Shown here: positions 59,888 through 64,000 of the stretch, in pieces
Layout of the letters: each line of letters begins with the position of its first letter
Numbering within the stretch: position 1 is the first letter of the stretch
Origin: Bacilli bacterium
GTDB lineage: Bacteria > Bacillota_I > Bacilli_A > RF39 > UBA660
Direction: 5' to 3'
Assembly (NCBI GenBank): GCA_900752905.1
Contig: CAADWX010000022.1
Span: 1-64,000, forward strand
DNA length: 64,000 bases
Program-made: the position numbers and the translations under genes
The notes under the pieces: generated by a model
What the model saw: only the letters and a program-made list of their open reading frames with translations
What the model was told of the DNA's origin: nothing
Databases searched by the model: none

Positions 59888-61153
59888 ATGAATGGGAATA
59901 TGAGAAAACGGGTAATGAAGTCTTTATTATTTGTGTTACCTTATATTATAGTTGAATTTACTAATGTATTTTTAGTATTAATTGATAAATCTATTTCAAA
60001 CTCAATTGGAAAGACAGCTCTTGTTGTTTTTTCATCGTTTATAACACTAAATTGGGCAATAAATACTTTACAAGCTTGTATAAGCTCTTCACATAGTATA
60101 GTGCTCGTTAGAAATAAAGTAGATTATAAGGATATAAATACTTCTGGTTTATTTTTAGAATTGATATTTAGTTTATTTACCGGGATTTTAATTTTTTTAT
60201 TTGCAAACAATATAACACATATATATCAATTAGATAATAACGCAAGAAATATATTAACTATAATTTTAAGATTAAAAGCTATTCAACTTCCACTTGTAGC
60301 AGTTGGATATATAGCTAAAAATGATTTGAAGATTAAGAAAAAAACAAAATCAATTTTTAAAATTGTAGTTATTTCTTCAATAATTAATATAATTGGTGAC
60401 ATTATAAGTGTTAAGTTTGGATATAACGAAATAGGAATCTATATAGCAACTATTATTTCAACACTTGTAAATACTATATTATTATTTATTTCATCTAAAT
60501 TTAAAGTTGGAAAAATAAAAAAATGTTATGTAAAAGAAATGTTAAAATATGGAAAAGATCTTGCATTTAATAAAATCATTCAAAGGGTTGTAAATTTAAC
60601 ATATACAAGTATTGCTAGCTCTTTTGGAACAGCTATTTATACAATCCATTGTGCATGTATAACTGTATCAGATACATTGAGCGAGGTTATTGGTGGTTAT
60701 TATAATGGATTACTTATAGATTACTCAAATGATATAGAAAATGAAAATAAAGGGGTATTGAAAAAAGCTGATTCAATAGGCGTATATGGAACATTATTTT
60801 CAATTGTATTTTTAATAGTTATGATGTACCCAGCTTGGTTGCTTTTAGCAAGAACAGTTCCTTGGAAAACTTGTAATCCATATATATGGTTTTATAGTTT
60901 TGAATTTATTATGGAAGTAGCATCAAGTAATTATAGAGCATATCTATCAGCAAATAAAGATACAAAAGCAATTAGAAATATGGCTTTAATTGGTGGAATA
61001 TGTGTTAGAATACCATTAGCATTTTTGTTTAGAAAACTTGGATTTGGTTTATTAGGTCTTTCACTTTTATGCGGAATAGATAGAATTGTTAGATTATCTT
61101 ATTTAAGAATATATATTAAGGTTAAATCTAAAAAGGGATTATTATATACATAA
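59888..61153 (+). CDS. MATE-like membrane transporter
   Basis: A 421-residue protein with about 12 membrane helices in two halves. The layout and segments such as DINTSGLFLELIFSLFTGILIFLF and YTIHCACITVSDTLSEVIGG fit the MATE branch of the MOP superfamily (cation-coupled drug or metabolite export). GAGGTGAT precedes the ATG. Not closely similar to the SpoVB protein at 22409. A deleted paralogue follows at 61254. Given the surrounding exporters, a resistance or metabolite-efflux role is plausible but unproved. Confidence 0.78.
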   Translation: MNGNMRKRVMKSLLFVLPYIIVEFTNVFLVLIDKSISNSIGKTALVVFSSFITLNWAINTLQACISSSHSIVLVRNKVDYKDINTSGLFLELIFSLFTGILIFLFANNITHIYQLDNNARNILTIILRLKAIQLPLVAVGYIAKNDLKIKKKTKSIFKIVVISSIINIIGDIISVKFGYNEIGIYIATIISTLVNTILLFISSKFKVGKIKKCYVKEMLKYGKDLAFNKIIQRVVNLTYTSIASSFGTAIYTIHCACITVSDTLSEVIGGYYNGLLIDYSNDIENENKGVLKKADSIGVYGTLFSIVFLIVMMYPAWLLLARTVPWKTCNPYIWFYSFEFIMEVASSNYRAYLSANKDTKAIRNMALIGGICVRIPLAFLFRKLGFGLLGLSLLCGIDRIVRLSYLRIYIKVKSKKGLLYT

Positions 61154-61253
61154 AAAATTTTAGTTATCTTATATTTAATATATAATAAATTTAGAAAAAA
61201 ATAGATATAGAAATATGTCTTTTTTTGATATAATGATTAAAAGTGAGGGTAGT

Positions 61254-62016
61254 ATGAACGAATTTATATCAATATTAATAAGTTTTATTTTTATGAGCTT
61301 AGCGGAGAGTGTTGATACATTTTTTAATAATAAGATAAGCATAGATGCCATTATAGTATGTAGTAGTTTATTTTATATTAATTTATTATGTAAATCAATA
61401 GAAGAAATAGGAATATATACATATAGTGTTATTAGAAAAAGAGAGTTCTTTTGTTTAGTAACAACAGGGGTAGTAAGCTTTATAGTTGGAATATTTATTC
61501 TTATATACAAGCTATATGGGTAAAAATAATTATGCAATTCACTCTATTTGCTATGGTATTTGTTTAAATTTAGAAATTATTACAAATGCTTATAATTCTA
61601 CCTTAATGATAAAAATACCTGAAGAAAAGAATAAAGATAAACAGATGAATTTATTAAAAGAATACATGAAGAAATGTTTTTCTACAGTTTTAATAATAAA
61701 TTTTATTTTAACTATAGTAATGTTAGTAATTCAACATGGAAGTTTACCTATTATGGAATGCTTTCCTTATATTATTCTTTATTGTTGTACCGTATTTGGA
61801 TTATATTTATATGAATCATATAAAGCAATATGTGTTATACAAGGTAAACCAAAAATTATATTAAAAGGTTCAATTATTGGTGTAATAGTAAGAGTATTAA
61901 TATGTTTATTATTTTTAAAAGCACCTATATGTTTATATATTTTTAGTATTGCAAGTTTAGTTGACTTTTATGTAAGGAGTGTTTTTTATAAATTAGATTT
62001 AAATCAAATTAAATAA
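61254..62016 (+). pseudogene. MATE paralogue with internal deletion and frameshift
   Basis: GAGGG precedes the ATG. The first frame (61254-61523) matches residues of the first membrane bundle of the 59888 protein up to GVVSFIVGIFILI. The second frame (from about 61490 to 62016) resumes at NNYAIHSICYGICLNLEIIT, aligning with YTIHCACITVSDTLSEVIGG, and continues to the C-terminus. About 150 residues between these points are missing and the junction is out of frame. Hence a pseudogene formed by one deletion, not two genes. Confidence 0.7.
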
Positions 62017-62423
62017 TTATTTTGTTTAATAAGTATATTATTTACTGTAATCATTAAATAAAAGGTAGAGGTTATTAAAAAATGAATTATAGATAAAATA
62101 TTATTTAAAGAAAAAATAATACAGTAGTAGTTCCTACATTTATTTAAAATTTCTCATAAAAATTAAAAGGTTGAGATTTAGAAATATGACTTTTATAGTT
62201 GAAAATAAAGTTATTCTATATTAATACATATATGTTTTAATTTGTAAAATTAACTGATATAATAAACATTAGATGAATATGATATGAATGAATCATATAA
62301 AGAGAAAATAAAAAATATATTAAATTTAATAGAACAAAATCATATTTATATGTATTTTAATATATCAAAGAAATAATTTAAGAAGAATAAAAAATATTTA
62401 TTAACAGAAGAAGGGTGAATTTC

Positions 62424-62453
62424 ATGAACACAGGTGGAGGATTAGCATTTTAA
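62424..62453 (+). CDS. Tiny frame, 9 codons (MNTGGGLAF)
   Basis: GAAGGGTGAA lies six bases before the ATG, a better site than many real genes here. The terminator at 62484 follows 30 bases after the stop. This could be a leader peptide, a micro-peptide or chance. Confidence 0.2.
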   Translation: MNTGGGLAF

Positions 62454-62483
62454 TTATTAAAAATCATTCTTAATCAAAATTTT

Positions 62484-62510
62484 AACCATACCAAAAAGGT
62501 GTGGTTTTTT
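62484..62510 (+). terminator. Terminator in the intergenic region
   Basis: AACCATACC / GGTGTGGTT hairpin with a five-A loop (one G-T pair) and T6. It implies that the decayed region is, or was, transcribed. Confidence 0.75.
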
Positions 62511-62811
62511 GATACAATAAAAGTAACTGCTTCACTAAAAAACTTATAAATGGATTATATAAATTTAACATAAAAAAGAGAAAAATATAATAATTTATGA
62601 TATATTTAATATATTGGACTATGTTTTAGTTTTAGTAAAAAGTGCAAGAATCAGAATTAGTATATAGTATAAAAAATAATTATTAATATTTTACTAAGCA
62701 ATAATTTTAACTTTTATATTTGAAAGAAGAGATTTAAAATGAAATTAAATAAACAAGAATTTATAGAAAAAGTAAAAACAGATGCAACTTATAAAAAATT
62801 AGGTGAAAAAA

Positions 62812-63504
62812 ATGAAAAACAATATATATAGAGGATCTAACAATGTTGATAGACTTTATAATGATAAGAGTACATTATTTTTAGATAGTAAAGAATTAAA
62901 AGAAATAAAACATAAATTAAAGGGATTAGAATATAAGACTTATTACTTATATGAAGATTGTGATAAGGTATTATTATATAGAAATAATATTCCAGATATT
63001 AAGTTATATAGAATTGATTGTGATAAAAAATTAAAACATCAAAATATATTAGGTACAATTTTATCTCTTGGAATAGATAGTGCATATATAGGTGATATAG
63101 TTAAATTAAATGATAATTTTTATATATTTGTATTAGAAAGTATGAGTAAGTATTTAATTGATAATTTAGATGAAATAAGAGGTATTAAAGTTAAGTTAAT
63201 AGAAGATGATATTGCTATATTTGAAAATTATAAAAGGAAATATGAAGAGATTTCTTTAATAGTGAGTAGTGAAAGACTAGATTCTATTATTTCTTCTTTA
63301 TGTAATATATCAAGAAAAATGGCAGATACTTTAATAAGCAATAAAAATATTTTATTAAATTATGATGTAGCGCTTAAAAATACATATATTTTAAAAGAAA
63401 ATGATATATTTAGTATAAGACATGTTGGAAAGTTTAAATATGTTGGTATTTTAAAAAATACGCGTAAGGATAAGCTAATTGTAAAAGTGTTAAAATATAT
63501 TTAA
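62812..63504 (+). CDS. ylmH: S4-domain RNA-binding protein YlmH
   Basis: A 230-residue protein. The ATG at 62812 follows AGGTGA; a GTG nine bases upstream is inside that site. The N-terminal two thirds follow the YlmH plan (LGTILSLGIDSAYIGDIVKL, FYIFVLESMSKYLIDNLDEI). The C-terminal S4 domain reads RLDSIISSLCNISRKMADTLI ... ENDIFSIRHVGKFKYVGI. YlmH binds stalled 50S-peptidyl-tRNA complexes in ribosome quality control and is encoded in the sepF-divIVA cluster in Bacillus. Here it lies about 49 kb from that cluster. Confidence 0.88.
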   Translation: MKNNIYRGSNNVDRLYNDKSTLFLDSKELKEIKHKLKGLEYKTYYLYEDCDKVLLYRNNIPDIKLYRIDCDKKLKHQNILGTILSLGIDSAYIGDIVKLNDNFYIFVLESMSKYLIDNLDEIRGIKVKLIEDDIAIFENYKRKYEEISLIVSSERLDSIISSLCNISRKMADTLISNKNILLNYDVALKNTYILKENDIFSIRHVGKFKYVGILKNTRKDKLIVKVLKYI

Positions 63505-63543
63505 AAATATGATATAATTATAAGTATAGAAAAGAGGTATAAT

Positions 63544-64000
63544 ATGAAGAATAAAAAATTTATATGTGGTAAAATTCTTTATATTATATCTTTTTTTATT
63601 ATTGTATTTTATTTATATATAGAACTTGGTAATATTGTATTTAATCCCTTAATAAGAATATTTATATTGATATTTAATTGTATTATTATGTATATTGCAG
63701 CTAAACTTTTATCAAATAATAAGTTATTTAAATTTAATTTAATAGTATGGTTTTGTTTATATATAGTGTTTCTTTTATCATTAACTCTTTTTGATACATA
63801 CTTTAATAGAAATGGTATAAATATTTTTTCTCTTGATAAAGATATGGTAAAAGAATATATGAATAGTTCTTTTAATATTATACCGTTTAAAACAATTAAA
63901 CTATATTTTAATAGTTATAATGGAGGTTATTTATCTAAAAGTTTATTTTTGTATAATATAATTGGTAATCTATGTGCTTTAATGCCACTTTCTTTCTTTT
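63544..64000 (+). CDS. VanZ-like family membrane protein (cut by window end)
   Basis: The ATG at 63544 follows AAGAGG, and TATAAT at 63513-63518 with extended TGA is its likely minus-10. The visible 152 codons encode three hydrophobic helices, a hydrophilic loop and then FNIIPFKTIKLY, followed by NIIGNLCALMPLSFF, the start of the VanZ signature (NIIPF ... GN...P). VanZ confers low-level teicoplanin resistance in enterococci, but most family members have unknown roles. The C-terminus lies outside the window. Confidence 0.8.
   Translation, partial: MKNKKFICGKILYIISFFIIVFYLYIELGNIVFNPLIRIFILIFNCIIMYIAAKLLSNNKLFKFNLIVWFCLYIVFLLSLTLFDTYFNRNGINIFSLDKDMVKEYMNSSFNIIPFKTIKLYFNSYNGGYLSKSLFLYNIIGNLCALMPLSFF

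Larger units (their letters stand above)
62017..62811 (+). other. Long AT-rich intergenic region with decayed or tiny frames
   Basis: No gene-sized frame. It holds a 30-codon frame at 62284-62376 (MNESYKEKIKNILNLIEQN; no clear site) and a 9-codon frame with a good site at 62424 (see separate entry). There is a terminator at 62484-62510 and a 30-codon frame with a good site at 62739-62831 (MKLNKQEFIEKVKTDATYKK) that overlaps the ylmH start and looks like the N-terminus of a lost gene. Probably a graveyard of the accessory island. Confidence 0.5.

Noticed and set aside
61486-61530. Programmed frameshift in the second MATE copy
   Set aside because: There is no slippery heptamer or stimulatory structure, and the alignment shows a large internal deletion at the same point. 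Decay explains it.

Overview
The window is a strongly AT-rich segment of a low-GC Bacillota chromosome. Ribosome-binding sites are of the AGGAGG/GGTGAT type, promoters look like sigma-A (TTGACA/TATAAT, very often with an extended TGn), TGA acts as a stop codon, and most units end in short hairpin-plus-T terminators. A pro-sigma-K gene, a SpoVB-like flippase and a gerA-type germinant receptor operon indicate a lineage that forms, or recently formed, endospores. The small, AT-rich, core-dense layout and a surface protein with a C-terminal domain I associate with gut Bacillota point to an uncultured host-associated Bacilli- or Clostridia-related lineage. I cannot place it more precisely.

Layout. 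1-12 kb: a DinD tail, sigK, a DUF1848 gene, an LCP cell-wall ligase with a surface-protein partner, clpP, a TGS-type nucleoside kinase, gap and glyS. 12-18 kb: mgtC, then sepF-divIVA-hypothetical-[Ile T-box]-ileS, the classical cluster downstream of ftsZ, without ylmG and ylmH. 18-24 kb: an LRR/pseudo-transglutaminase protein, HU, and a short CCA-type nucleotidyltransferase. 22-36 kb: spoVB, comN, secDF, relA, dtd, pyk, [Asp/His T-box], AAA ATPase, hisS, aspS, a block syntenic with Bacillus. 36-43 kb: a helicase-associated-repeat protein, prfA-prmC, [L20 leader] infC-rpmI-rplT, a large hypothetical gene and tmk. 43-47 kb: the gerA operon on the minus strand. 47-51 kb: [Phe T-box] pheS-pheT and two tRNA genes.

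From the tRNA pair (50.8 kb) to about 62.8 kb the character changes to accessory DNA. It holds a decaying tRNA-Thr, four dispersed copies of a tRNA-trailer-like element (CACCA end, CTCGAAC/GTTCGAG hairpin, terminator), a duplicated and decayed small gene with a HEPN-like tail, a heterodimeric ABC exporter, a P-loop kinase coupled to a third ABC exporter, a GNAT, a MATE transporter and a deleted MATE paralogue. I read this as successive cassette acquisition or tandem duplication at the 3' end of a tRNA operon, followed by decay. Core genes resume with ylmH and a VanZ-like gene cut by the window end.

The genes work mainly in translation: five aminoacyl-tRNA synthetases (Gly, Ile, His, Asp, Phe), three T-boxes, RF1 and its methylase, IF3/L35/L20, and Dtd. 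The rest cover stringent response, secretion, division and sporulation/germination. The most notable core-gene features are the GIHH active-site motif in IleRS, an apparent AUC start in infC, a GACAU specifier shared by Asp and His codons, and an L20 with an appended SAP/Rho-N-like tail.
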